Shown here: positions 1 through 7,229 of the stretch, one piece after another | Position numbering within the stretch: the first letter of the stretch is position 1 | Layout of the letters: every line of letters starts with the position of its first letter | From: an uncultured Hymenobacter sp. | GTDB lineage: Bacteria; Bacteroidota; Bacteroidia; Cytophagales; Hymenobacteraceae | NCBI GenBank assembly: GCA_937871705.1 | Contig: CALMOO010000531.1 | Coordinates: 7,621-20,324, forward strand | Direction of reading: 5' to 3' | Length of the DNA: 12,704 nt | Notes under the pieces: model-generated | Databases searched by the model: none | What the model was told of the DNA's origin: nothing | Seen by the model: only the letters and a program-made list of their open reading frames with translations | Made by a program: the position numbers and the translations under genes

Positions 1-10
1 GCGTTGGGAG

Positions 11-68
11 GTTGGTGAGCAAGCCCGCCCTTACGAGTCCGCAGAGCAAGGGTAACGTGCTCACCAAC
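11..68. repeat. inverted repeat upstream of the lectin/OmpA gene
   Basis: Perfect 10-bp arms, GTTGGTGAGC at 11-20 and GCTCACCAAC at 59-68, with a possible inner pairing of CCCTT (28-32) with AAGGG (48-52). It ends 34 bp before the ATG at 103, so it could fold in the leader or serve as an operator. There is no T-run after it on the plus strand. The rest of 1-102 holds no gene that I can support. Function is unknown. Confidence 0.45.
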
Positions 69-102
69 TCATCATTTCGCCGTTGCCCCCGACCTTTGCC
101 GC

Positions 103-2127
103 ATGATTCGAGTACTTTTCCTGTGTTTGCTAGCACTTTCAGCCGCTGCGCAAACGCCTATTTCGCCCGACGACCGGGCCCTGTATGGCGTCATTTGCCG
201 CAGCAGCGGGCGCAGCCTCGACATTGCGCGGGCCGCTACCACCGGTGGCGCGCCCGCCGTGCAGTGGGAATTTACCCACGCCCCCAGCCAGCAGTGGCAC
301 ATCGTGCCCATCCGCGAAGGCGGCGAGTACTACCGCCTCGAAGCCAAGCACAGCGGCCAGTGCCTGACGCTGGAGGTGAGCACCAGCGCGCCGGCCGGCA
401 ATACGCCGCTCGTGCAGCGCGCTTTCACGGGGGCGCTGGGACAGCAGTGGCGGCTGGTGCCCGCAGGGCCGGCAGGTTCGTTTCAGCTCGAAAACCGGCT
501 CGATGGGCGGGTAGCGACCCTGGCCACCAACGATAAATTCAACGGCACGGCCGTGGTGGCCGCGCGGGCCGTGGGCCGGGCCAGCCAGCAGTGGCGCCTG
601 TTTCAACTGCAACTGCGGCTGGCCACGGGGCCGCCCTACTTTGCCGCCCCCGAGCCGATAACCGCCGTGAGTACGCCTACTGGCAATGAGATTCAGCCTG
701 TGCCAACCGCCGACGGCAAAAGCCTGTACCTGCGCCGCACCCGTTATGCCGGCAATACTGAAGGCGCCGCCGAAAGCGGCGACATTTGGCTAAGCCAGAG
801 CGCCGACCAGGGCCACACCTGGGCCGAGCCTACCCGCCCTACGGCGCCGCCCGGCCTCAACACGCCCCACGACAACGCCGTGCAGGCCGTGGTGGGCCCA
901 GCCGCCAGCCCCGCCCTGCTGGTGCGCGGCACCTACGAGGCCGGTGGGTTTCGCGAGGAAGGCGTGTCGCGGGTGCCGGTGGGGGGTAGCGGCCGGCCAG
1001 TGCCACTGCGCATTGCCAGCTACTACTCGACCAACGTGAGCACCGGCTTTTTTATGACTCCCGACGAGAAAATCCTGTTGCTCTCGCTGGAGCGCGAAGA
1101 CTCGCAGGGCGGCAACGACTTGTACCTCAGCCGGCCCGATGGTGCGGGCGGCTACTCGGTGCCCCAGAGCCTAGGCGCCGTGGTCAACTCGCCGGGCTAC
1201 GAGTTTGCCCCGTGGCTCTCGGCCGATACCAAGACGTTGTATTTCAGCTCTTATGGCCACCAGGGCTACGGCTCGGCCGATATTTTCGTGAGCCAGCGCC
1301 TCGACGACTCCTGGGAGAAGTGGAGCCCGGTTCAGAACTTGGGCCCGCGCTTCAACGGCCCCGGCTTCGACGCGTACTTCGCTCTGGGCCCCGACGGCGT
1401 GGCGTACTTCGCCACCTCGGGCGCCAGCCCTACCGCTCCGGCCGACTTGCGCCGCACTCCGCCCGGCCCGCCTCCCGCGCCTGATTCAACGGCCGTGGCC
1501 GTTGACCCCGAAAAAGCCGCCCGCGCCCTTGTAACGGGCCGCGTGCTCGATGCCCGCACCGGGCAGCCGCTGGCGGGCGGTGCCCAGGTGCAGGCTCTCC
1601 TGCTCAACAGTACCATTGACTTTCGCAGTACCGCCCAGGCCGATGCTACGGGCTTTCAGCTCTCGCTGGTGCCGGGGCGCTACCGCATGCTCACCACGGC
1701 GGGCCTGCTCACGCGGGTCGACACGCTGGTGATAGGCGCCGGCGAGTCGCGCCGCTACGAGCCGCGCCTCACGCCCGCCACGGTGGGCTCGCGGCTCGAT
1801 TTGCCAGCCATCATCTTCACCCAGAGCCAGGCCAAGCTGCTGGGCTCGGCCTACCCCACGCTTAATCGCTTGGCCGAGTCGATGAAGGAAAATCCGCTGC
1901 TCGAAATTCGTCTCGAAGGCCACACCTCAAATGAGCCGCCTGCCGATAAAAACCAGGTGCTCAGCGAGCAGCGCGTAGCCGAAGTGAAGCGCTACCTCGT
2001 AGGCCGCGGCGTAGCCGAAAGCCGCATCACCACCATTGGCTACGGCGGCTCCCGGCCCAAATACCCCAACGACCGCGAAGAAACCCGCAAGCTGAACCGC
2101 CGCGTGGAGCTGGTAATCACGAAATGA
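103..2127 (+). CDS. exported ricin-lectin / PD40 propeller / CRD-like / OmpA C-terminal protein
   Basis: The 674-residue protein starts with a signal peptide (residues 1-16, likely cleavage AAA|Q) and has no lipobox. Residues 25-170 form a ricin-type beta-trefoil, shown by three QQW motifs at 63-65, 114-116 and 162-164, one per lobe. Residues 185-450 carry PD40/WD40-like blades, with the clearest at LSADTKTLYFSS (372-383) followed by SADIFVS. Residues 476-556 resemble a carboxypeptidase-regulatory-like (CRD) domain. Residues 570-674 are an OmpA_C domain ending in NRRVELVI. The expected role is a periplasmic or outer-membrane-associated protein that binds peptidoglycan through OmpA_C and glycan through the lectin part. 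The propeller-CRD-OmpA order matches the T9SS component PorE, but PorE has TPRs and a lipid anchor at its N-terminus. The usual GHTD of OmpA domains reads GHTS (607-609 is followed by SNE), so the diaminopimelate-binding Asp is not in its normal place. Domains are sure; function is inferred. Confidence 0.9.
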   Translation: MIRVLFLCLLALSAAAQTPISPDDRALYGVICRSSGRSLDIARAATTGGAPAVQWEFTHAPSQQWHIVPIREGGEYYRLEAKHSGQCLTLEVSTSAPAGNTPLVQRAFTGALGQQWRLVPAGPAGSFQLENRLDGRVATLATNDKFNGTAVVAARAVGRASQQWRLFQLQLRLATGPPYFAAPEPITAVSTPTGNEIQPVPTADGKSLYLRRTRYAGNTEGAAESGDIWLSQSADQGHTWAEPTRPTAPPGLNTPHDNAVQAVVGPAASPALLVRGTYEAGGFREEGVSRVPVGGSGRPVPLRIASYYSTNVSTGFFMTPDEKILLLSLEREDSQGGNDLYLSRPDGAGGYSVPQSLGAVVNSPGYEFAPWLSADTKTLYFSSYGHQGYGSADIFVSQRLDDSWEKWSPVQNLGPRFNGPGFDAYFALGPDGVAYFATSGASPTAPADLRRTPPGPPPAPDSTAVAVDPEKAARALVTGRVLDARTGQPLAGGAQVQALLLNSTIDFRSTAQADATGFQLSLVPGRYRMLTTAGLLTRVDTLVIGAGESRRYEPRLTPATVGSRLDLPAIIFTQSQAKLLGSAYPTLNRLAESMKENPLLEIRLEGHTSNEPPADKNQVLSEQRVAEVKRYLVGRGVAESRITTIGYGGSRPKYPNDREETRKLNRRVELVITK

Positions 2128-2135
2128 GTGCCGGA

Positions 2136-2188
2136 GTGAGTTGGCGAAACAAGAACAGATTCACTAACTCACTTCTGCCCCAACTCAC
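2136..2188. terminator. inverted repeat between convergent genes, possible weak terminator
   Basis: Arms GTGAGTTGG (2136-2144) and CCAACTCAC (2180-2188) pair perfectly across a 35-nt loop. A second partial copy, TAACTCAC, lies at 2165-2172. The element fills the gap between the stop at 2127 and the leftward lipoprotein stop at 2189. No T-tract follows on either strand, so termination is only a guess. The arm words resemble those of the 11-68 repeat. Confidence 0.35.
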
Positions 2189-2440
2189 TTACTGGCTGGT
2201 GCCAGTAGTGCCTCCCGCAGTGGTGTTGTCGGCCCCGGCGGCCGGCGTGCTGGGGCTGCCTGCACCAGTTGAGCCGGTAGCGGGACCGTTAGCCGTGCCT
2301 CCTACTTTGGTAGCCGACGAGTCGGTGCCCAGCGTGCTGCTGGGGGAGGAGGTGTGCACATTGCTGTTGCCGCAGGCCCCAAGCAGGGCGCCGCTAAAGA
2401 GCATTGCGGCCAGGGCCAGGTAAGATTTAGCGCGTTGCAT
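2189..2440 (-). CDS. small low-complexity lipoprotein
   Basis: An 83-residue protein with a type II signal peptide: MQRAK basic start, hydrophobic stretch, and lipobox LGAC with Cys23 as the predicted lipidated residue. The remaining 60 residues are almost entirely Ser, Thr, Gly, Ala, Pro and Asn, with no domain I recognise, and look like a disordered surface linker. The gene converges on the lectin/OmpA gene, and its stop lies 62 bp from that gene's stop. The opposite strand is also open across part of this stretch, but only this strand gives a complete signal peptide plus lipobox. Function is unknown. Confidence 0.7.
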   Translation of the reverse strand: MQRAKSYLALAAMLFSGALLGACGNSNVHTSSPSSTLGTDSSATKVGGTANGPATGSTGAGSPSTPAAGADNTTAGGTTGTSQ

Positions 2441-2516
2441 ATCGTTAGGATGTAAAAAAGAACCGGCACTTTATACGCGTGCAATAGCTAAGGAGCCAGA
2501 TTACCCTGCCAATTGC

Positions 2517-2562
2517 CTGAGCCCTACCCCCCTTGGTAGCGCTGAGGGGGAGTAGGGCTCAG
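2517..2562. repeat. strong GC-rich hairpin in a divergent spacer
   Basis: Left arm CTGAGCCCTAC+CCCCCT (2517-2533) pairs with right arm AGGGGG+A+GTAGGGCTCAG (2545-2562): 17 base pairs with a single bulged base and an 11-nt loop. It lies between the divergent starts at 2440 (minus) and 2709 (plus), so it is not in a normal terminator position, and no T-tract follows. Both arms carry the CTACCCC/GGGGxTAG word that recurs through the window. It may be an interspersed palindrome or a regulatory structure. Confidence 0.6.
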
Positions 2563-2647
2563 CTTAGAAGAAGCCAGCGCCCGCCCACGGGCAGCAGCAT
2601 GCCGGACCGTGAGGAAGAAGTTTTATTACTCGCCATCGAAATATCCG

Positions 2648-2655
2648 TATGTTTG
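2648..2655 (+). promoter_or_regulatory. possible Bacteroidota -7 box for the STAS-like gene
   Basis: TATGTTTG matches the Bacteroidota -7 consensus TAnnTTTG exactly and lies 53 bp before the ATG at 2709. No convincing TTTG -33 element is found at the usual distance (the region 2621-2629 reads TTTTATTAC), so this is a half-supported promoter. Confidence 0.35.
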
Positions 2656-2708
2656 GCGTAGTGCTATTATCTGGCCGGCGGCTACCCTGAGCTATTCTTA
2701 TTTCCTCT

Positions 2709-3134
2709 ATGAATTCCCTGCCTCGCGCACGCGAAACGCTGTATTTTCAAAATCTTGCCGGCAAGCTCTACTACCAACCCGCGGGCTACGTGCGCCTGGC
2801 GTGGGCGCCGGACCGCGTTACCTTCGACGTTATTCAGGCGTATTATGAGCAGGTGTTGGCCCTGCTGCAAAGCACGGGTGTGCGGTGTATCCTCTCCGAC
2901 CACGGCCAGCGCACGCCGCTGCCCGCTGCGGCCCAGGAGTGGCTCACTACCAACTGGATACCGCGGGCCATGCGCCTCTCTAACACGCACCACTGTGCCA
3001 TCGTGGAAGGCGCCAATCCGATGCACCGCCTCTCGACGCAATCGGTCGTGAGCACGGCGCCCAACGGTTTTCTGTTCAAGCGATTTGACTCAGTTGAGGC
3101 GGCCGAGGCTTGGCTGCTGGCGCTCGGCTTGTGA
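2709..3134 (+). CDS. SpoIIAA/STAS-like small protein
   Basis: A 141-residue protein with no signal peptide or membrane segment, so probably cytoplasmic. The pattern is a beta strand with YFQN and GKLYYQP, a long helix (FDVIQAYYEQVLALLQSTG), a strand with CILSDHGQR (residues 58-66), then STQSVVSTAPNGFLFKRF and a final helix EAAEAWLLAL. That alternating strand-helix order, with a middle strand followed by a small-residue/Asp loop, resembles the SpoIIAA-like (STAS/SEC14) proteins common in Bacteroidota. These are usually annotated as having unknown function. The 2709 start is chosen because upstream sequence in this frame lacks similar character and a -7 box lies before it. The gene stands alone and ends at a strong terminator. 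The family call is by fold pattern only. Confidence 0.75.
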   Translation: MNSLPRARETLYFQNLAGKLYYQPAGYVRLAWAPDRVTFDVIQAYYEQVLALLQSTGVRCILSDHGQRTPLPAAAQEWLTTNWIPRAMRLSNTHHCAIVEGANPMHRLSTQSVVSTAPNGFLFKRFDSVEAAEAWLLALGL

Positions 3135-3185
3135 GCGCGGCGCGCTGGCTTAAGTTCGCCGCTCCTACCCCCTCATTCTAATACC

Positions 3186-3227
3186 AAACAAGAACAGCCC
3201 GACCTACTGGCCGGGCTGTTCTTGTTT
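3186..3227. terminator. bidirectional rho-independent terminator
   Basis: Perfect 16-bp stem AAACAAGAACAGCCCG (3186-3201) / CGGGCTGTTCTTGTTT (3212-3227) around a 10-nt loop. A-rich and T-rich outer ends give a U-tract in both directions. It lies between the convergent ends of the STAS-like gene (3134) and the protease (3255) and should stop both. Confidence 0.85.
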
Positions 3228-3254
3228 GCTTGTTAGGAAGCGCTAAGCTGAAGC

Positions 3255-5738
3255 TTATTGCTTCACAAAGTGCTGGCTGAAGCTACGCGTGCCGTCGCTG
3301 ACCAGCACCGTGTAGAGGCCGCTCGACAAGCCCGACACATCGAGCAAGCTGCCGTCGTAGCGAACGGCCGAAACCTTGGCGCCACGGGCATCTAGTACGG
3401 TTACGGACGTGAGGCTGGCCCCGCTCGTGAGCGAAAGCTGCAAGTGGTCGGTGGCCGGGTTGGGGTACATTTCCAGGCGGGCATCGCCGCTGATAACGCC
3501 GGTGGTGCTGGCCGTCAGGCTGTTGGCCGCAATGGCCGTGCCGCCCGTGATGCTGAGGCTGTAGTCCTCAGTTTCGCCGTAGCTGTAGCTGCCGCAGCTG
3601 GTGGTGGCCGAGTTGTCGCTCATAATCAGGCGCAAGCGGGTTTTGCCGGTTTTGGCCGTGCTAGGCACCGTGAAGGTGCTGCTGAGCGTGCCGGCGCTGC
3701 TGCTGCTGCCGCTCACCACGGTTTCGCCCGCGTCGGCAAAGTCGCCGTCCTGGTTGTAGTCGATAAAAATCTTCCAGTATTCAGTGTAAGCCGAGCCCGT
3801 GAAGCCCGCCGAGAAGCTGATGGTCTGGCTCGAGCCCGCGGCCACGCTGTTGCTGCTGGCTGTGCCGTTGTAGTAGCCCCCATCAGCACCGCTGGTGCGG
3901 GCAATGCCGGTACCAAATTTCACGTAGTCGATGTACTCATAGCTCTGGCTCGTGCCCTTGCTAGTGCAGTAGGTAACCGTAGTAGGAGGGGGGGTAGTGG
4001 TGCCACCACCGCCGTAGGCAGCGCCCACGCCCACGGCGTACCAGGCGTTCGTTACGGCCTGCACCTGCGTCGAGCCGGCGCCGTAGAGGTCGGTGGCCGC
4101 CTGGATGGAGTAGGTGCGGGCGTTGGCATAAGTCGAGCTGGCCGTCATGTACACGTCCTCCATGCGGAAGGTGATTTTGGCGGCAGTCGACAAGCCCAGC
4201 GCGGCTACCGAGTAGGAAGAGCCGGCTTCGTTGGTGCCGGTTTTGCCCACCGAGATAAGGTAGTACCAGTAGTTGAGCACGCCCGAGTTGGTGTGCACGC
4301 CGCCCTCGTCGTTCGAGTTGGAAGGCGACGACGTAGTGGCGGCCCAGTACTTGCCCTTGTACAAGGCAGGCTGGCCGTAGAGGTTGGGGTTGCTCATCGA
4401 GCGCAGCGCCCCGCCTTGCTTCATGATGTCCTCGCCAATGTCCCAGGTCGATTTGGTCAGGCCCAGGTTGGCGCAGGTGTAGTTTTCAATGCTGGCGCCC
4501 CAGATGTCGGACAAGCCTTCGTTCATAGCGCCCGACTCGTTGGCGTACGTCAGGTTGGCGGTGTTTTCGCACACTGCGTGGCCGATTTCGTGGCCGCACA
4601 CGTCGAGCGCCGTCAGAGGCTTAAAGGTGGTAGCGCCGTCGCCGTAGGTCATTTCGGCACCGTCCCAATACGCGTTTTCGTAGCCGGCACCGCCGGGCAC
4701 GTCGTCGTAGTGCACGTAGCTCTTGATTTTGGCGCCCGCGTTGTCGTAGCTGTTGCGGCCGTGCACGGCCTTCCAGTAGTCGTAGGTAGCCTCGGCGCCG
4801 AAGTGCGCATCGCCGGCCACGTTGTCGTAGTTGGCGTTGTTGTACTCGGCAGCCGTCCAGTTGTTGTCGGCATCCGTGAAGTCGGTGGCGGCCGTGTAGC
4901 TATTGCTTTTCTTGCAGTTGTAGGTTTCAATGCCCAGGCCACGGGTGTACTCGCGCAGGTGGTAGCCGCCGGTGGCGGTTTCAGTGGCTAGCGTGCGGGT
5001 GCCGCTATAGGCCGTGGCAAACGATGCCGTGGCGGGGGTAGCGTGCTTGATGATGGCATCGCGCAGCACCACGTCGCCGCTCTTGGCATCGACGTAGAGG
5101 TAGGCGCGGCTCACCGGCTGCTGGGCATACACGTTAAATTTCCAGGCCAGCACCAGCGGGCCATCGCCGTCGGCGTTGCGGCGGTTGTCGCGCACCAGCA
5201 CCAGCTCGCCCTGAGGCAGGTAGGTAGCCTTAGCGTTGCCCTCGCGCTGCTTCAGGCCGGCTTCTTCGGCGGCATCTTGCCACATGTATTTCTGGGCGCC
5301 CACGGCGGCCAGCGCTTTGCGCAGGGCCGCATCGGCACTCAGCGAGGGCTGCACGCTCAGCTCGGGCACGGCCTCGTAGTCGCCGCTGATGCTCTCGACC
5401 TGGCTGCCGCGGGTGTGCACGGTATAGGCAGCATGCTCGATTTTGACGCACTTGTAGTATTGCTCAAACTTCTGGTGGCTAAGGCCGAGCTGGTCGGTTT
5501 GGAGGCGCGCGGGGCGCATCTCGTCGTTGGTGCCCAGGCTGAGCTGCTGGCGCAGCACTTGAGCGCCATTGGCAGCGCTCAGAGTAGCGCGCCCGGCCGC
5601 CGAAAACTCGATAAGCGTGGGCTGGCCATCAGTGCCCATTTCTTTCTTTTGCACGCGACCATCCTGGGCGTGCGCCAGCTGCGGGAGGGTAGCAACGCCT
5701 AGCGCGAGCCAGGCAGCAGCATAGTAATTTTTGTTCAT
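3255..5738 (-). CDS. secreted M4 (thermolysin-like) metalloprotease with GEVED domain and T9SS sorting tail
   Basis: An 827-residue secreted zinc endopeptidase. The frame is open to 5807, but the start at 5738 gives a proper signal peptide (MNKNYY..., cleavage AHA|Q after residue 24). Residues 50-225 look like FTP and PepSY propeptide domains that keep the enzyme inactive until cleaved. The M4 catalytic domain covers about 240-575: HEIGH at 383-387 (two zinc ligands and Glu384), NEGLSD with third ligand Glu407 exactly 20 residues after His387 as in thermolysin, and Asp477/His482 matching thermolysin Asp226/His231. A GEVED domain runs from about 590 to 740 (YCTSKG... GETEDYSLSI). Residues 757-827 (start MYPNPATDHLQL) form a T9SS C-terminal sorting domain, so export to the surface or medium is expected. 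All catalytic residues are present. A tandem duplication lies just upstream of the start. Confidence 0.95.
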   Translation of the reverse strand: MNKNYYAAAWLALGVATLPQLAHAQDGRVQKKEMGTDGQPTLIEFSAAGRATLSAANGAQVLRQQLSLGTNDEMRPARLQTDQLGLSHQKFEQYYKCVKIEHAAYTVHTRGSQVESISGDYEAVPELSVQPSLSADAALRKALAAVGAQKYMWQDAAEEAGLKQREGNAKATYLPQGELVLVRDNRRNADGDGPLVLAWKFNVYAQQPVSRAYLYVDAKSGDVVLRDAIIKHATPATASFATAYSGTRTLATETATGGYHLREYTRGLGIETYNCKKSNSYTAATDFTDADNNWTAAEYNNANYDNVAGDAHFGAEATYDYWKAVHGRNSYDNAGAKIKSYVHYDDVPGGAGYENAYWDGAEMTYGDGATTFKPLTALDVCGHEIGHAVCENTANLTYANESGAMNEGLSDIWGASIENYTCANLGLTKSTWDIGEDIMKQGGALRSMSNPNLYGQPALYKGKYWAATTSSPSNSNDEGGVHTNSGVLNYWYYLISVGKTGTNEAGSSYSVAALGLSTAAKITFRMEDVYMTASSTYANARTYSIQAATDLYGAGSTQVQAVTNAWYAVGVGAAYGGGGTTTPPPTTVTYCTSKGTSQSYEYIDYVKFGTGIARTSGADGGYYNGTASSNSVAAGSSQTISFSAGFTGSAYTEYWKIFIDYNQDGDFADAGETVVSGSSSSAGTLSSTFTVPSTAKTGKTRLRLIMSDNSATTSCGSYSYGETEDYSLSITGGTAIAANSLTASTTGVISGDARLEMYPNPATDHLQLSLTSGASLTSVTVLDARGAKVSAVRYDGSLLDVSGLSSGLYTVLVSDGTRSFSQHFVKQ

Positions 5739-5753
5739 AGAATGTTGGTTTGG

Positions 5754-5787
5754 TAAGTGGGGGAATTGAATAAGTGGGAGAGTTGAT
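5754..5787. repeat. 17-bp imperfect tandem duplication before the protease start
   Basis: Units 5754-5770 (TAAGTGGGGGAATTGAA) and 5771-5787 (TAAGTGGGAGAGTTGAT) agree at 14 of 17 positions. The nearer unit ends 15 bp before the leftward start codon at 5738, so the repeat is in the leader. Confidence 0.55.
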
Positions 5788-5916
5788 AGGGCCCGAAGGC
5801 GGCGCAAGGTAGCAGAAGTGAGTAACTGCTAAAATTTGCCTTTTATGAAGTTTAGATGAAAATATTTAAGAAGCTGAATGGTATAATTTTCATCTCAGTC
5901 TAAATAGTTACACAAT

Positions 5917-5951
5917 AAAAAAGCCCTTGCAGCGTTTGCAAGGGCTTTTTT
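5917..5951. terminator. rho-independent terminator after the AI-2E-type gene
   Basis: Perfect 14-bp stem AAAAAAGCCCTTGC (5917-5930) / GCAAGGGCTTTTTT (5938-5951) with a 7-nt loop. It carries A/T tracts on both sides, so it can act in either direction. It lies 133 bp after the leftward stop at 6084 and would protect the protease promoter region from read-through. Confidence 0.8.
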
Positions 5952-6083
5952 TATGAAGAATACGTGTAGTGCTCAGCTAGCAAGCGGCAAGCTTTAAATC
6001 AATTGGCCTAGGAATTGCGGATTAGCCAAATGGTATTATACTACTATTTAATTTACTGTTAATTAGCGTATAAAGCCAAAATC

Positions 6084-7229
6084 TTACACGCTAACGGCTG
6101 AAGCGGGCTGAGCTGGTCGGGTCAGGCGGTCAGTGGCCGTAGCAGCACGCTTGTTCGTGGGCTCCTCATCGCCGAGGAGCAGGCCCCAGGGCTTGAGGCC
6201 TTGAATACGGTCGCAGATTATCTTGATGATGGCGATAATAGGTAGGGCCAGAAACATGCCCGACACACCCGCAATGGCATTGCCGACCAGCACGCCCACA
6301 ATGGCCACCAGCGCATTTACCTTAATCTTGGAAGCCACGATGCGCGGAATAAGCAGGTGGTTGTCAATGAATTGAATTACGATGTAGATGCCCACTACCC
6401 CCAGGGGGTAGGCGTAGCCCTCCTTAGCGACAAATGCCATGAGCACGGGCAGCAAAATGGCCGCCAGCCCGCCGATGTAGGGAATAAAGTTTAGCAGCGC
6501 GCCCAGCACGCCCAGCAGCAGGGCGTAAGGGATGCCCAGTACCAGGAGCCCGGCCACGTTGAGAACGGCCACGATGCTGCCTTCGATAAGCAGCCCTATC
6601 ATGTAGCTCTGAATGGCCGCTTTGCTTTCGTGCAGCACCTCGGCCACACCCGTATCGGTGCGGTGCCCCGAGAATACTTGGGTTAGGAAGTCGACCAGCC
6701 GGCGCTGGTACAGCATCAGCAAAAAGATATAAACCGGGATAAGCGTGGCCACCACCAGCAGCCCCGACACGGCGCCCAAGGTGCCGCCCAGCAGGCCCGC
6801 CGCCCGGCTGCCAGCCTCGTTCACGTAGCTCAGCAGCTTTTGGTTGGTGAGGCCAAAGCGGGTATTCAGCCACTGCGTTAACTGCGTCGTCACCTGCACG
6901 AGCTTGGTCTTGAACATGGGCATCTGGGTGGCTAACTGGCCGGCTTCCAGATAAATAAAGTAAAGCAGGGCTAGCAGCGCCGCTACCCCCAGTATCACGG
7001 TGAGGCCGATGGCCAGCAGCGGCGGCACCCGGTGCCGCACCAGCCACTGCTCGACGGGGTGCAGCATAATGGCGAAGATGGCCGCGAACAGCAGCGGGAA
7101 AATCAGGTCGCTGGCAATGTGCAGCGTGAACACCACCATAGCCAGGCCCAGTATCACGAGCGGGGCCTTGATGTAGAGTGGATACTGCGGCTCGCGGAGG
7201 CCAGTTGATTCAGAAATAGAGGGTAGCAT
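6084..7229 (-). CDS. AI-2E / PerM-family membrane transporter
   Basis: A 381-residue inner-membrane protein of the AI-2E transporter (PF01594, UPF0118) family. Hydrophobic segments lie at about 20-56, 70-95, 148-174, 210-236, 238-268, 275-290 and 303-338, with a soluble insertion around 100-145. The conserved signatures are NFIPYIGG (247-254) and QFIDNHLLIPRIVASK (286-301), the hallmark of the family. Members have been linked to export of AI-2 or to sodium/proton antiport; the substrate cannot be told from sequence. The frame is open to 7391, but the ATG at 7229 (MLPSISES) puts the first membrane segment at the usual distance. The extra 54 residues of the longer form are Arg/Pro-rich and unlike the family. 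The tail after 345 is cytoplasmic and low-complexity. A perfect CTACCCCC-A-GGGGGTAG palindrome (6395-6411) lies inside the gene. Confidence 0.9.
   Translation of the reverse strand: MLPSISESTGLREPQYPLYIKAPLVILGLAMVVFTLHIASDLIFPLLFAAIFAIMLHPVEQWLVRHRVPPLLAIGLTVILGVAALLALLYFIYLEAGQLATQMPMFKTKLVQVTTQLTQWLNTRFGLTNQKLLSYVNEAGSRAAGLLGGTLGAVSGLLVVATLIPVYIFLLMLYQRRLVDFLTQVFSGHRTDTGVAEVLHESKAAIQSYMIGLLIEGSIVAVLNVAGLLVLGIPYALLLGVLGALLNFIPYIGGLAAILLPVLMAFVAKEGYAYPLGVVGIYIVIQFIDNHLLIPRIVASKIKVNALVAIVGVLVGNAIAGVSGMFLALPIIAIIKIICDRIQGLKPWGLLLGDEEPTNKRAATATDRLTRPAQPASAVSV
6395..6411. repeat. perfect 8-bp palindrome inside the transporter gene
   Basis: CTACCCCC (6395-6402), one spacer A, GGGGGTAG (6404-6411). 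Both halves are copies of the word that is frequent across the window. As RNA the 1-nt spacer would force a few pairs open, so as DNA it looks more like a binding or processing site. Confidence 0.5.

Larger units (their letters stand above)
5739..6083. other. 345-bp spacer upstream of the protease gene
   Basis: No gene is supported here. Next to the protease start it holds the 5754-5787 tandem duplication. It then becomes AT-rich (about 5820-5915 and 6000-6080) and contains the perfect hairpin at 5917-5951. The protease promoter should lie in 5760-5900 read leftwards, but I found no clean TTTG / TAnnTTTG pair. Confidence 0.5.

Noticed and set aside
11..68. tRNA or small structured RNA gene
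   Set aside because: The fold lacks a cloverleaf, anticodon arm and T-loop consensus; only two short pairings are seen.
2124..2423. 99-codon plus-strand frame overlapping the small lipoprotein
   Set aside because: The minus strand gives a proper lipobox and signal peptide. The plus frame is Pro/Val/Ala-rich and lacks any start context beyond overlap with the previous stop.
2609..2848. 79-codon plus-strand frame before and over the STAS-like gene
   Set aside because: Its second half overlaps the better supported gene in another frame, and its first half shows no domain or signal peptide.
3444..4991. 515-codon open frame on the plus strand opposite the protease gene
   Set aside because: It is the antisense shadow of a gene with full catalytic motifs. 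Its product is monotonous Val/Ala/Gly/Arg/His with no domain, as expected opposite GC-rich Thr/Ala/Asn/Tyr codons.
5043..5702. 219-codon plus-strand frame opposite the protease propeptide
   Set aside because: Antisense to the FTP/PepSY region and signal peptide of the protease; no motif of its own.
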